Assembly: GCA_025174535.1 (NCBI GenBank)
Contig: JALBUN010000023.1
Coordinates: 3,348,001-3,412,000, forward strand
Source of the DNA: Cantharellus purpuraceus
Taxonomy: Eukaryota > Basidiomycota > Agaricomycetes > Cantharellales > Hydnaceae
Direction: 5' to 3'
DNA: 64,000 bases
This document shows, in pieces, positions 33,801-44,110 of this stretch. Under the pieces are notes generated by a model, which saw only the letters and a program-made list of their open reading frames with translations, was not told where the DNA came from and did not search any database. Numbering within the stretch: position 1 is the stretch's first letter; every line of letters begins with the position of its first letter. A program made the position numbers and the translations under genes.

Positions 33801-35455
33801 CAGATACACCAGCCATCATTTAGTCAATAGCCCTCACTAGTACGGCATAGCAACACTTACTCTGGTTGAGTTATATGGAAAGTCATGGGGCGGAGACCGT
33901 AACCACTTCACCGATATGCGCTTACTAGTGGAGAGTTAGAAGACACTGTCTGACAATCGTCAAGGCAATGCAGCAATTTCTGGTCTACGATTGTCGAGTA
34001 GGTAGGCTGCCAAGCCGGAATCAATGCCAGTGCGCTCAATGACGAACACCTGCCATGCAAATACCAAGACAGCCTGAACGTGCACTCCCTAAACCCAATG
34101 GACGCAATGGATTGCACATTGCTGGCAACAAGAATCGCGAATGTTTCCATGTCGAGTGGGGAGGAAGCACTGAGAATAGTCTGCATTAGCTTCATTTGTT
34201 AATGGCCAGTCCAGATTGAGGTGGAGACGGTGTAAGAACGAAGAGAATGCTGATGCATACGATTCCTAAATGTATCAAACATCATGCATCAGTTCTAGGC
34301 CGCCCATATGCTCAAGAAGTGACACGGGTAAATATTCTGTCACCTCTATTGGATCTCCGTTCGCCTTGACGTCTACGCTATGGCGCAGTTCGAATTTTTC
34401 AAGAGAAGGAAAGACATGGGCAACTTCAGTAAGCAATGTCGGCGGTAACTCTCCGGATATAGAAATACGAAATTCAGTGATGTTTGATGCGGTGCACCTC
34501 GGAGAATATACGAAGCGGCGGCTGAAGATAGTCCAAGCTCGCATCTCTGCCTTGAGTCACCCATGAAGGCGACAGCGGGCAGCGAGAGAAACGTCTCACT
34601 CGAAAGATTGAAAGATACGATCCAAGGGATGCGCATTGGCCAACGTGAGGCGCCGTAATTTCGGGACATAGATCAAGGGATTATTGCATGACGGACCCAC
34701 GCGATCGGGTGGATACAGAGCAAACTGCGCAGTGGACCATCAACAACGACGACATCCATCTCTAGCTCAGATAATTAGGAATGGCGACGAGAACTGTGCT
34801 GAATAAATCCTCCTCTTTTGAATCTATGCGTCCTCGCAATATAAGTGTCTGCAAAGACGACCATGGTATGCTGGCCATCCGTGCAAATGAGGCGAACCGG
34901 GAAAATATATTGAGATGAAACAAGCGTCGAGGCGGAAGCACATGCTGTTTCGAACAGGTATTAATGTCCCGTATTGTGACAACCTGTGTTGATGCATTGT
35001 TATGGTAGGATCCCGTATCCGGTATTCCAACAGAGATGTCCATGCGAGTATTAATGATTGAGGTAGAATGAATGTCTTCAGGTAGGTCGTGGTGACATGA
35101 TCCATTTGCCAGTCCATATGTTTCTTCTCTAGTCAGGTCAAGTTCCTCTGTGACTGTATCAGGTGGGGGGATAACAAACAACCTGAATGTTCTTTGGATG
35201 AGTTGCAACAGGTAGACTAGTCTCAAAAAATGAGCTTGCCTACCTGACATGGCACCAGAGATTTTGAGGAATAAATTGTCCTAAATGCATGACTATAAAA
35301 CATATATCCCTGAAAATCCAGGGTAAGGTGCCACTTTGCATATGTCTGCAAACAGAAGAGAGCAGTAGTAACTCCATTGATGGCAGCCTCTCAGACCAAT
35401 TGAGCCACCTTTTGTAAGTGAACAGAGAGTAGAGTTCATGAATCCCTATCTGAAC
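33801..35455 (-). pseudogene. Third F-box/LRR-like copy, inverted, 5'-truncated
   Basis: Minus strand. Exon 1 begins within IHELYSLF at about 35455, directly against retroelement gag sequence, and is open to WCHVR. The intron at 35243-35192 is GT-AG at the same position as in the first gene. Exon 2 is broken by frameshifts, but segments such as MASIPWSSLQTLILRG and VAHVFPSLEKFELRH are clear. The last exons (FAILVASNVQSIASIGF; RISV.WLRS) are also present. From about 35090 rightward, including all of exon 1, no CpG is left, while the rest keeps many. Confidence 0.8.
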
Positions 35456-35463
35456 TCCAGATT

Positions 35464-36005
35464 TTAGTACAGCCCATTGATGCTTGGTATTGGGAACAAC
35501 ACTCCAAGGTAGCTCGTGAGACCTCCAGAACTAGGACAAGTCCAATGACAAGGGCAAGTCCACTTCATCCTCCAACACCCAGGGCAGTGACAGCAGCCCA
35601 ACTCCAGTAAATCTGGCAACCCCAGGTCCAACCCCCCCACAGCCCCTACCTCCAGAACTCTGAAGCAGACCCCCAACCTCTCTACCAAGCTTGGTAAAGA
35701 TGGCAAACTTACTCCACAGGAACAACAATGTCAAATCAAGCAGAACCTCTGCCTCTTCTGTAGATGAGTAGGTCATATTGCCAAGGATTGTCCAAAGACC
35801 ACCTCTGCAGCTATGAAAGCTCATGCTACTACAATGGACAACAAGTCCAACAAGAGCTCCAAAGCCAAGGCTATGGAGCCAAAATAATAATAAGCAACCT
35901 CCAGCTCAAGCACTGGACCAGGGTTGTGTGGAACTCATTGGTGCCTTTGTGGAGATACAGCTCAATACATCTGCTCTTTCAGATCTGAACTCCTTGACAC
36001 TCTGA
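35464..36005 (+). pseudogene. Old Ty3/gypsy gag-pol junction fragment
   Basis: Encodes the tail of a gag related to Gyp-B (PIDAWYWEQHS) with a CCHC knuckle CLFCR.VGHIAKDC broken by one stop, ending at TAA 35885-35887. It then reads the pol start CVELIGAFVEIQLNTSALS, comparable to Gyp-B. It diverges from both Gyp-A and Gyp-B gag and is free of CpG, so it is another, old family. Both ends are truncated. Confidence 0.7.
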
Positions 36006-36364
36006 CTCACCTCTGACCTCATTCCCTTACAGTGGCTCATAAGACTGTCCCAATGTTTTGGACATTGTGATCATATGCTTAATATCATTACAGATAAATT
36101 ATTTAATGTTCTGAGAATATTCTTATGAAAACTAGAACATATTAACTACAAAATGAGGGAAATATTATGTAATTTGAGTAATATTTGATGACATGGTCAG
36201 TATTTCACAATGACAACTGTTTTGACCCACTATTTCCTAACTTTCTTTATTCCATATCATGTAATGGGGATGATGAAAAATTCTGGAAAAAATCATGTGA
36301 CTTCTCATCATTTGTCACAAAAGGTCTCTGTGCTCACACTCTGCCTTTACCTGCTTCTTTCACC

Positions 36365-37840
36365 ATGAAAGCCATTTCTTCTGCTGACAAGGCAAATGTC
36401 ATGTCTCTCCTCTTATCAGGTCATTCCATCAGGAAAGTAGGGTCTATTACAGGCCTAGGGAAGTCAACTATGGGTAGAATATACCAGCAATTGTAAATGG
36501 ATAAGGAGAACTATCAAGGAGACAGGCCATCTGAGCTCTCTATAACTGACCAGAGGAGGATTGTCAATGATGCTTGTTCAGAAATACATCAAATATGTAT
36601 ATACAACCTTTTCCTCAAATTTTATACAATATACTTAGATTAAAACTTATTTTCATATTTCAACTTGATTTTCAAAATTTACACAATATACTAGATTAAA
36701 AACATATTTTGATATTTTGGCATAATTCTCAAAAATAATTCTTTTTTCCTCATTTACTGGCAGCAACTCTGTTGAGGGAACATCCAAATATCTTTCTTTC
36801 TTTCTTTATACAAATATAATTTAAACTATCTTTAATCCCCACCTTGTATTTGCATATATAAATATTTTATATTATACCAATAATATTAATATATACATTA
36901 CTGTTATATTCATATAAACAGTTATGTCCACAACAAGATCTTAAACTCCCTGGCTTTATGTAACATTGAAATTCTGATGTATATCTCATATACATCAGAA
37001 TATTGTATAATGACATCATTCTAAACAAGTGTCAATCAAATTACCACTGGCAGATGACAATGCTGTCCATGCCCCAAATTTTATGAACACTATCATGTCT
37101 GTCCACAAAAACTCAGGAATACACTGAAAATGAATCATCTCAAGACAGTAGTCAATGCAAAAAGCCATTGCTCAAGGCCAGAGACAGGTGGGGGAGATTG
37201 GATTTTGCCCTGTATTACTAGAACTGGAACATTGAAGGCTGGAAGGGAGTTAATGGTCAGATGAGACTAAGCTTAATGGGATAGTGTCAGATGGGAGGCA
37301 ATATGTGTGGGAAGGGATGGGTGAACCAATATCAGATAGAACAACACTTCCTACAGTGAAGTATAGAAGAGGAAACATGATGGTATGAGGCTGTATGGGC
37401 TGGAATGAAATAGAAATGCTTACATAAGTTGAAGGATGGATGGATGCAAAGCAGTATGTGGAAATTCTGCACCAGCATCTACACCAACATATGGAAAATT
37501 TGGAAATTCCTCTGGAGAAGACCATCTTTTAGCAAGACAATGACCCCAAACACATCCAAACTGGTCCAAACTTGGTTCAATGATCATGGATTCCAGGTTC
37601 TAGATTGGCCTGTCCACTCTCCTGATCTTAACCCAATGAAACATCTCTGGGAGCATCTCAAAAGGCAGCCTAACAAGCATTCTGACTCTCCTTAATGTAT
37701 ATAGAAGTTATAGGAGAGAGTGAAGGTTGTATGGGGTAAGATCAAGACAGAGGAGTGTCAGAAGTTGATTGAGAGCATGCCTAGAAGGATTAAAGCAGTC
37801 ATAAAGCAAAAGGAGGCCATACAAAGCATTAGATTTGTGA
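36365..37840 (+). pseudogene. Tc1-like transposase, decayed
   Basis: Starts MKAISSADKANVM, with a helix-turn-helix stretch (HSIRKVGSITGLGKSTMGRI) to 36496. It is cut by MITE-C (36569-37033) and resumes at 37034. The catalytic part is recognisable near 37530-37680: FSKTMTPNTSKLVQTWF, where the DDE family has a QDN.PKH motif, followed by DWPVHSPDLNPMKHLWEHLK, whose last acidic residue is Lys here. Stops and lost catalytic residues make it inactive. Confidence 0.8.
36569..37033 (+). mobile_element. MITE-C copy 5, internally deleted
   Basis: 465 bp with degenerate ends GATGCTTGTTC / AACAAGTGTC, flanked by AAT (36566-36568, 37034-37036). Joining the flanks restores the transposase frame (RRIVNQITTG). 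About 100 bp of the interior are missing. Confidence 0.88.
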
Positions 37841-37968
37841 TGTATCTGTATAAAATGATAGAGTCAAAAAACTGTCCCAATGAATGACCATTTTAAAAAG
37901 TTGATTGTGTCATTGATCTCAGTCAAATTAGATAATACAAGGCTTATTTTGCACAGGTTGTCACAATG

Positions 37969-38503
37969 CAGGACATTACTCATTCAATCCACATGACAAC
38001 ACTCCACCATATTTAAATCTATTGATTCCACTAGTACTTACCTCACAGCTATGATGGTATATATAAAGGAGTCGCAGCTGTCTCCCTTCCCTCAGTCGTG
38101 TTTAATACACACATGCTGAGGTAGGGAGTTACTTTATTATCTCTAAATACTATGTTTACTTATTTATCATTACAGTTTATCTGTCAAGGTATTTAGATTA
38201 TAGTCAGTTGTGTTCAATGCACACATGCTGAGTTTATCTGTCAAGTATTTCAACACCAAGTATACATGTGGGTCCACATGTAGTTAGAAAAAAAGTTAGA
38301 TTTAACCACACCACTGTTGCACATAGCACAACCAATAAACCTTGGTTGAGTTCTGTGTTGGTGTGAACTAAGTCCTGTGTAAAATGGCTGAAGATGAATA
38401 ATCTTCTTGGGCCATCAAGTACAAAGTTTTAACTGTTGTACTTAGGCACTCACCTTAAAGACTAGGCCCAGCAATGGTTCTACAGAAATGTAGAACATTA
38501 CAA
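37969..38503 (+). mobile_element. LTR-like remnant with TATA box (possible copia solo LTR)
   Basis: TATATATAAAGG at about 38051 is followed by CCTCAGTCGTG, resembling the promoter/R region of the LTR at 28444. It ends ...CATTACAACA. The motif GTGTTnAATnCACACATGCTGAG occurs twice (about 38098 and 38213), with a repeated TTTATCTGTCAAG. The ends are tentative and no target duplication was found. Confidence 0.4.
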
Positions 38504-38956
38504 CAGGGCAGTCCAAGACTGGACCCTGGAAACTGCAATCCAAGGATTGCAGCATAGGTTTCTACACACACACACTGATGCATCATCATGCATCAAATAA
38601 ATTTGATTCTGTAATGCAGAGTCAAAGGACTGTTCATGAGTTGATGAATGATCTAAACAAATACACAGGCTTGTTATGACAAATAGACATGCGTGTGGAA
38701 TATGGTGGGAGTGATGTGGAATCTGGAACCTTGAGAAGAGTAGTGGATTGGAAAGGTGGAACATTGTGATGATGTGGAATACAATAAAACAGATCGGGGG
38801 AGTGGACATAATGTAGAACATAATGTGTAACAACTTCTTGATGTGAAATTAAAGATGAACAAAAGATAAATGTACCATCAGAATGGTCAGTGAGCAGGCA
38901 CATGTAGACAGACAGGGGTTCAGCAACATCTCTTCATAAGGAGTGATGCTTCATTA
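38504..38956. other. CpG-poor spacer, nothing recognised
   Basis: No open frame with known motifs; it looks like decayed repeat DNA. Confidence 0.4.
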
Positions 38957-40287
38957 CACTACTCTGACTTCATCTCTGAACTCCAGACCAATCTTGGTCC
39001 TTACAACCCCAAGGCTGATGCCAAGAATGAACTCAATTGACTTTGGATGAAGGAAAATTACAAGATCACAAAATACATTGTGAGTTTCCAGCAGCTAGCT
39101 CCAAAGGTCCAATGGGGTGATGCCACACTCCAATGCCAATTTTACATTGGCCTCCCATCCCACATCAAGGATGAGATATCATGCATCAGTAAGCTGGATA
39201 CTCTGGTTAACCTTTGCAAGCTCACTCAATCCATTGATGCCTGTTATTGGGAACATCAATCTGGGGTCTCCCACAAAAATTTGGCTAACAACAAGTTGGA
39301 CAAATTGTCAGACAAGACCCCCAAGTCCAACAAGGGGTCCAATAAGAAGACCACCACCAACTCCAGCCAGAAGTCAAATACTGGTAATGCTGCCACTTCT
39401 GATTCTGGTCAGAACAACTCTGGCCCTGGCAACAACTCTGGAGCTCACAAGAGTACTCCAGACCTTTTCACCAAGCCGGGAAAGGATGGCAAACTTACCC
39501 AGCAGGAATCCCAGTGCCACATGGACAACAACCTCTGTCTGTTCTGCAGGAAGCCTGGTCACCAAGCCAAGGATTGCAACAAGGCAACTTCATCCACCAT
39601 GAAAGCAAAGGACCATGCAGCCAATGCTACAATGGACAAATCCAACATGTTACATCCTGTAACACCAAGTCCAAACTCCAGACCTCCATCTCCTCCATAT
39701 CCATCCCTGTCAACTCCACCTCCATCAACTCCAAACTCCATTTATTGTTCTCTCTATAAGTAGTTTCTTCTTATGGGTTACAACAAACCTCCTTCTTTAT
39801 TATTGTTTAGTGTCAGTTTGGACTTGGGTCCAAACTCCAAACTCCTTTCCGTGTTGTACTCTATATCCATCTTATTGTTTTATTGTTTTAGTTTCAGCAT
39901 TCAATTCTCCACATACTTATACAGGCTACTCTCTGTCTATTACAGTAGTTCATATATCGACTAAGATTTGCCCCATTAACTTCTTGGTTGCTAGCTTCTT
40001 GACAAGTACCTTCTTGACAAGTTGAACTCCAGATCCCTGATCCAACTCCGTACTCCAAACTCCAAAATATTGGACAGACAATCCAAGGGGGGGTAACACA
40101 CAAGTTGAAGCCAAGTCCACTTGATCCAACTCAATAGTATTGCTCCCACTCTGTCTCCGGTTGAACTGGAACAGTAAAGTCCCATCTCCCTCTTTACTAG
40201 CAGCTAAACTCCAGCCTTTTTCCATTGAACTCCGAGTTGTCCCAGACACTTAACACAACACCAAGGTGACAGACCAAAAAAAAATAG
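38957..40287 (+). pseudogene. gag: Old Gyp-B-like gag, split by a Gyp-A LTR
   Basis: Starts mid-gag (YSDFISEL), is open from 39047 through IVSFQQLAPKVQWG and the linker to the CCHC knuckle CLFCRKPGHQAKDC, then is interrupted by the LTR at 39648-40255, and ends at a run of nine A followed by TAG 40285-40287. Nearly all positions that are CpG in younger Gyp-B copies are TpG or CpA here. Confidence 0.85.
39648..40255 (+). mobile_element. Solo Gyp-A LTR with 5-bp target duplication
   Basis: 608 bp, TGTTACATCC...CACTTAACA, flanked by CAACA (39643-39647 and 40256-40260). It defines the Gyp-A LTR ends exactly and shows that Gyp-A was active after this Gyp-B-like copy had inserted. Confidence 0.93.
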
Positions 40288-41474
40288 TAAGCAGTCCTCT
40301 AGCTTCCATATGGGCTGAGGGCTGCATTGGTACTCTCTGTGCAACAAATGAGGTCCACCTGAATGCATCTACTCTTTCTCACTCTGACTCTCTTACCCTC
40401 CTCATCCACTCTGATTCCATTCCCAATACCACTATTCAAGCATTAATTGACTCTGGTTCTACTCACTGTTTCCTTGACTCCTCTTTTTCCAATTTACATA
40501 AACTCCATATATACACCATAACTCTGATATCACTCCAATTATTTGATGGCACTACTAATGCTGTTATTTCACAAGCTATAGATCTGTCTATCTGTTTTTC
40601 TGTTGGAGAAATCCAGAACATTACATTCTATGTTACTCTGCTTGACTCCAGCTGTTCTGTGGTTCTCAGACATAATTGGCTCACCTGCTACAATCCATTG
40701 ATTGACTGGACATTGGGCCATATCACATTCCATTCTCCAGTGCAGGCTATGTCATCACTGATGTCACCAGCAACTATAGGTGTGAAATTGTCTTCCACCT
40801 CCACTGACTCCACTCCAATAGATACTCTGCCTACCTCTCCATCTATATCAATGGTGGATGCTATGGTCTTTACCAGACTAAGCAAACTGGATGGATCACA
40901 AATGTTCCAGGTTCACCTCTCTGATCCAATTCTCCTTGCCACCTGTTCTGCTTGATCAGCTCCACTGGACCTATCTATGGTTCCTAAGGAGTATCACAAG
41001 TTTGCCGACATGTTCAGCAAGTCTAAAGCCAACTCTTTAGCAGAACACTAACCATATGATCTCAAGATTGAGTTGGATGACAACTCCACCCCTCCACTTG
41101 GCCCTATCTACTTGCTATCCCAAAAAGAGCTACTGGCTCTCTGAACATTCATAGATGAGAACTTGGCCACAGGGTTCATTCCCCCATCCCTATCCCCCCA
41201 TGGGCCTCCAGTCCTATTTGTCCACAAAAAGGAAAGATCACTCCATTTATGTGTTGACTTCCATGGACTCAACAAGATCACTAAGAAAGACTGGTATCCA
41301 ATACCCTGGACTGTGGACCTGCTTGAGAGCCTGCAAAAGGCTAAGATCTATTCCAAAATAGACCTCTGACATGCCTATCATCTAGTTCATATCCAAGAAG
41401 GTGATGAGTGGAAAACAACTTTCTGCACTTGACATTAACAAGTGTGAATTCCACTCCAACTCAGTTGAGTATGT
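40277..41474 (+). pseudogene. pol: Old Gyp-B-like pol remnant
   Basis: The protease is open from 40266 to 40955 and keeps the motif LIDSGSTHCFLD. RT fingers follow (KEYHKF, FIHKK region) with stops. After TFCT (about 41430) the sequence jumps to the CEFHSNSVEY segment, a deletion of the palm including the catalytic motif, and then leaves the element. CpG-free. Confidence 0.85.
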
Positions 41475-42407
41475 ATGGGAACCACCTTTTCCCTATCAAA
41501 TCCTATTTATGCAGCACCAATGTGCTATACTTTGCTTTTCCATTCCTAAATATCAGCATATATTTGGTCCTTGTACCTGGAATGGACTTATTCAAATATT
41601 CTCTATTTTTCCATATTTTTTTTGGGAATATTCCATGCAGAACTCAGCCCAGAATCATTTATTTCTGCTGTGCTACAGTTGTGGACCCATAGGCACCCAC
41701 AAACCTTCACACAGCTGGCTCTCCACCTTTGGACCAGGCATTTGGCCTGGATTCAAGCTCAGATGTCTCTGATCAATAAATATTCTGTAACTTGACAACC
41801 ACAGCCTCTCAGGGCACTATTTTCCATGGAGATCATCACCTGAGATGGCTATCCATGGCTGTCCAAACCAGTGCAGAAAACAGGGTGGATACCCTTCTTT
41901 TTGCCTGATCAGTGCCTAGTTCAGGGACTAGATCAGGTGATTGGCTTGGAATATTCTAGCTGTTTCCTTCTATTATTAGATAGAACATTCCAGAACCATT
42001 ATTCAGCTCCTGATCAGTGTTAATGCAGTGATCAGAACCTGTGATTGGCTTGGAATATTCTACCCCTTTCTTCCACCTTCCACAACCTTCCAGTAGTTTC
42101 CATCTATCAATAGGTAGAATATTCCAGAAGCATTAGTCAGCCCCTGTAAATACAACATATAAGGAGGTCATTTCTGCCTCTGAAATAGCAACATATTCTA
42201 CCCATCTTCTGCACACCAGTGTGACTAGAGTGACATGCAGTCTCATCCTCTATATCTCAGTAACTGTTGATTACCAGTTCAAGGATCTTTTACAGTTGTG
42301 TAACTGTATTTGATTGCACTCAAAGTAGTGATTGTCCTGCTTTGGGCATGAGTGTACTATCTGCCTCATATGACTACAAATCTACAGGGTGAGATTGTCT
42401 GTCAATA
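41475..42407. other. Unassigned CpG-free repeat-like DNA
   Basis: No gene is supported. A block beginning GTGATTGGCTTGGAATATTCTA occurs at about 41938 and 42052, each followed by a TAG(A/G)TAGAA-ATTCCAGAA segment. ACATATAAGGAGG near 42158 could be an old LTR promoter. It ends where the Gyp-B LTR inserted. Confidence 0.4.
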
Positions 42408-42935
42408 GTGTTATGACTATATTCATTAACGACCAGATCCCCATCCGATCCACTCAGATCCCCGTGCATATGAAATCTATACTCCATCTGGAAACCGCCA
42501 TCTCCATCTACCTGTCTGATTGTCACCGCCGATTCCGCCCGTCCATCTCCGGTTCCAATTGATGCATCAGCACCACCATAGGAACCCAGACATCTGTCCC
42601 CATCGGACTCGGACATACTCATGTAAGGCCATCGGCCTCAGAGACCCATCACCGGAGTGATTATTATTAGATTTCAAAATATGTATTTAAGTTGCCCAAC
42701 TGGGGACTTCATTCCCCAGTTTGAATATCAAATCATGCCTAGTTCCTAAGTCCGATCCTAACTCTCTAAGTCGTACTCCATCTCTGAAATCTCAGACACT
42801 GGTATTAGTGAGGGTGCAGCACATAAGCTGAAGCCAAGTCCGTTCCGACCCCCACAACGTGCTCTGACTCCGACCCAACCTCTGACCCAACCTCCAACCC
42901 AATCTCCGACCCCCAATTGGACCTAGTGTGTAACA
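42408..42935 (+). mobile_element. Gyp-B 5' LTR
   Basis: 528 bp, TGTTATGAC...GTGTAACA. The conserved leader follows and gag starts 33 bp downstream. Confidence 0.92.
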
Positions 42936-42967
42936 GTATATTCAAACTGCTATACTCACTCCTACCA

Positions 42968-44110
42968 ATGCCACGATCCACCGCCAATTCCGAACACGCA
43001 CAAACCGTTGAGGTGCCCCCTCCCAGCATTGACACCATCCCCAAGGTCATCGAAGAACCAATGGACCACATAGAGGCCGTCAATGAAGAAGACAACACCC
43101 CGCCCTCTCCAAATCTGGTGCAAGCCATCTCTCTGCTTGCCAGCAGCATCCATAACCCACAAGCCCCTAAGTCCCGGACCAAGGTCTGAGAACCCAACCC
43201 ATTTGATGGCTCTGATCCGCAAAAGCTCCAGCCGTTCTTGGTACAATGCCGGTTGAATTTCCACAACCGCCCCGACATGTTCACATCCGATTGGGCAAAG
43301 GTCACCTTCACCATGTCCTATCTCAAGGGCACTGCACTGGACTACTTTGAACCAGCGCTCATGGACAACTCTGATGACCTGATATGGTCAGAGGACTACT
43401 CCGACTTCATCTCTGAACTTTGGACCAATTTCGGTCCTTACAACCCCAAGGCTGATGCCAAGAATGAACTCGATTGACTTCAGATGAAGGAAAATCACAA
43501 AATCGCAAAATACATTGTGAGTTTCCAGCAGCTAGCCCTGAAAGTCCAATGGGGCAACACCACACTCCAATGCCAATTTTACGTTGGACTCCCATCCCAC
43601 ATCAAGGACGAGATATCACGCATCGGTAAGCCAGATACTTTGGTTAACCTCCACAAGCTCGCCCAATCCATCGACGCCCGTTATTGGGAATGTCAATCCA
43701 AGGTCTCCTGCGAAAATTTGGCCAACAACAAATCGGACAAATCATCAGACAAGACCCCAAAGTCCAACAAGGGGTCCGATAAGAGGACCACTGCCAACTC
43801 AGGCCAGAAGTCAAATGCTGGTAATGCTGCCGCTTCTGGTTCCGGTCAGAACAATTCTGGCACCAGCAATAACTCTGGAGCTCGCAAGAGTACTCCAGAC
43901 CTCTCCACCAAGCTGGGGAAGGATGGAAAACTTACCGAGCAGGAACGCCAACACCGCATGGACAACAACCTCTGTCTGTTCTGCGAAAAGCCTGGCCACC
44001 AAGCCAAGGATTGCAACAAGGCAACCTCGTCTGCAGCAAAGGCAAAGGGCTGTACTGCCAATGCCACAATGGACAAGTCCGACACAAAAGTGATGGACCC
44101 AAAAAAATAG
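42968..44110 (+). pseudogene. gag: Gyp-B gag
   Basis: Starts MPRSTANSEHAQTV at 42968. TGA at 43187-43189 and at 43475-43477 (CGA in the copy at 60978) break the frame. From 43484 it is open through QQLALKVQWG, the Ser/Asn-rich linker and the knuckle CLFCEKPGHQAKDC to the A7-TAG at 44108-44110. The linker has no MITE and serves as the empty-site reference for copy 1. Confidence 0.9.

Larger units (their letters stand above)
36030..37860 (+). mobile_element. Tc1/mariner-like element remnant
   Basis: The left end CAGTGGCTCATAAGACTG follows a TA, as expected for Tc1 insertions. The transposase remnant and a nested MITE-C lie inside. A matching right inverted repeat was not found, so the right boundary is approximate. 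Confidence 0.65.

Noticed and set aside
37384..37388. Functional Tc1 transposase
   Set aside because: Multiple stops, a nested MITE and changes at the DDE motif rule out activity.
37850..37890. ACTGTCCCAATG as the right inverted repeat of the Tc1-like element
   Set aside because: It is in the same orientation as at the left end (36041), not inverted, so it cannot be the matching terminus.
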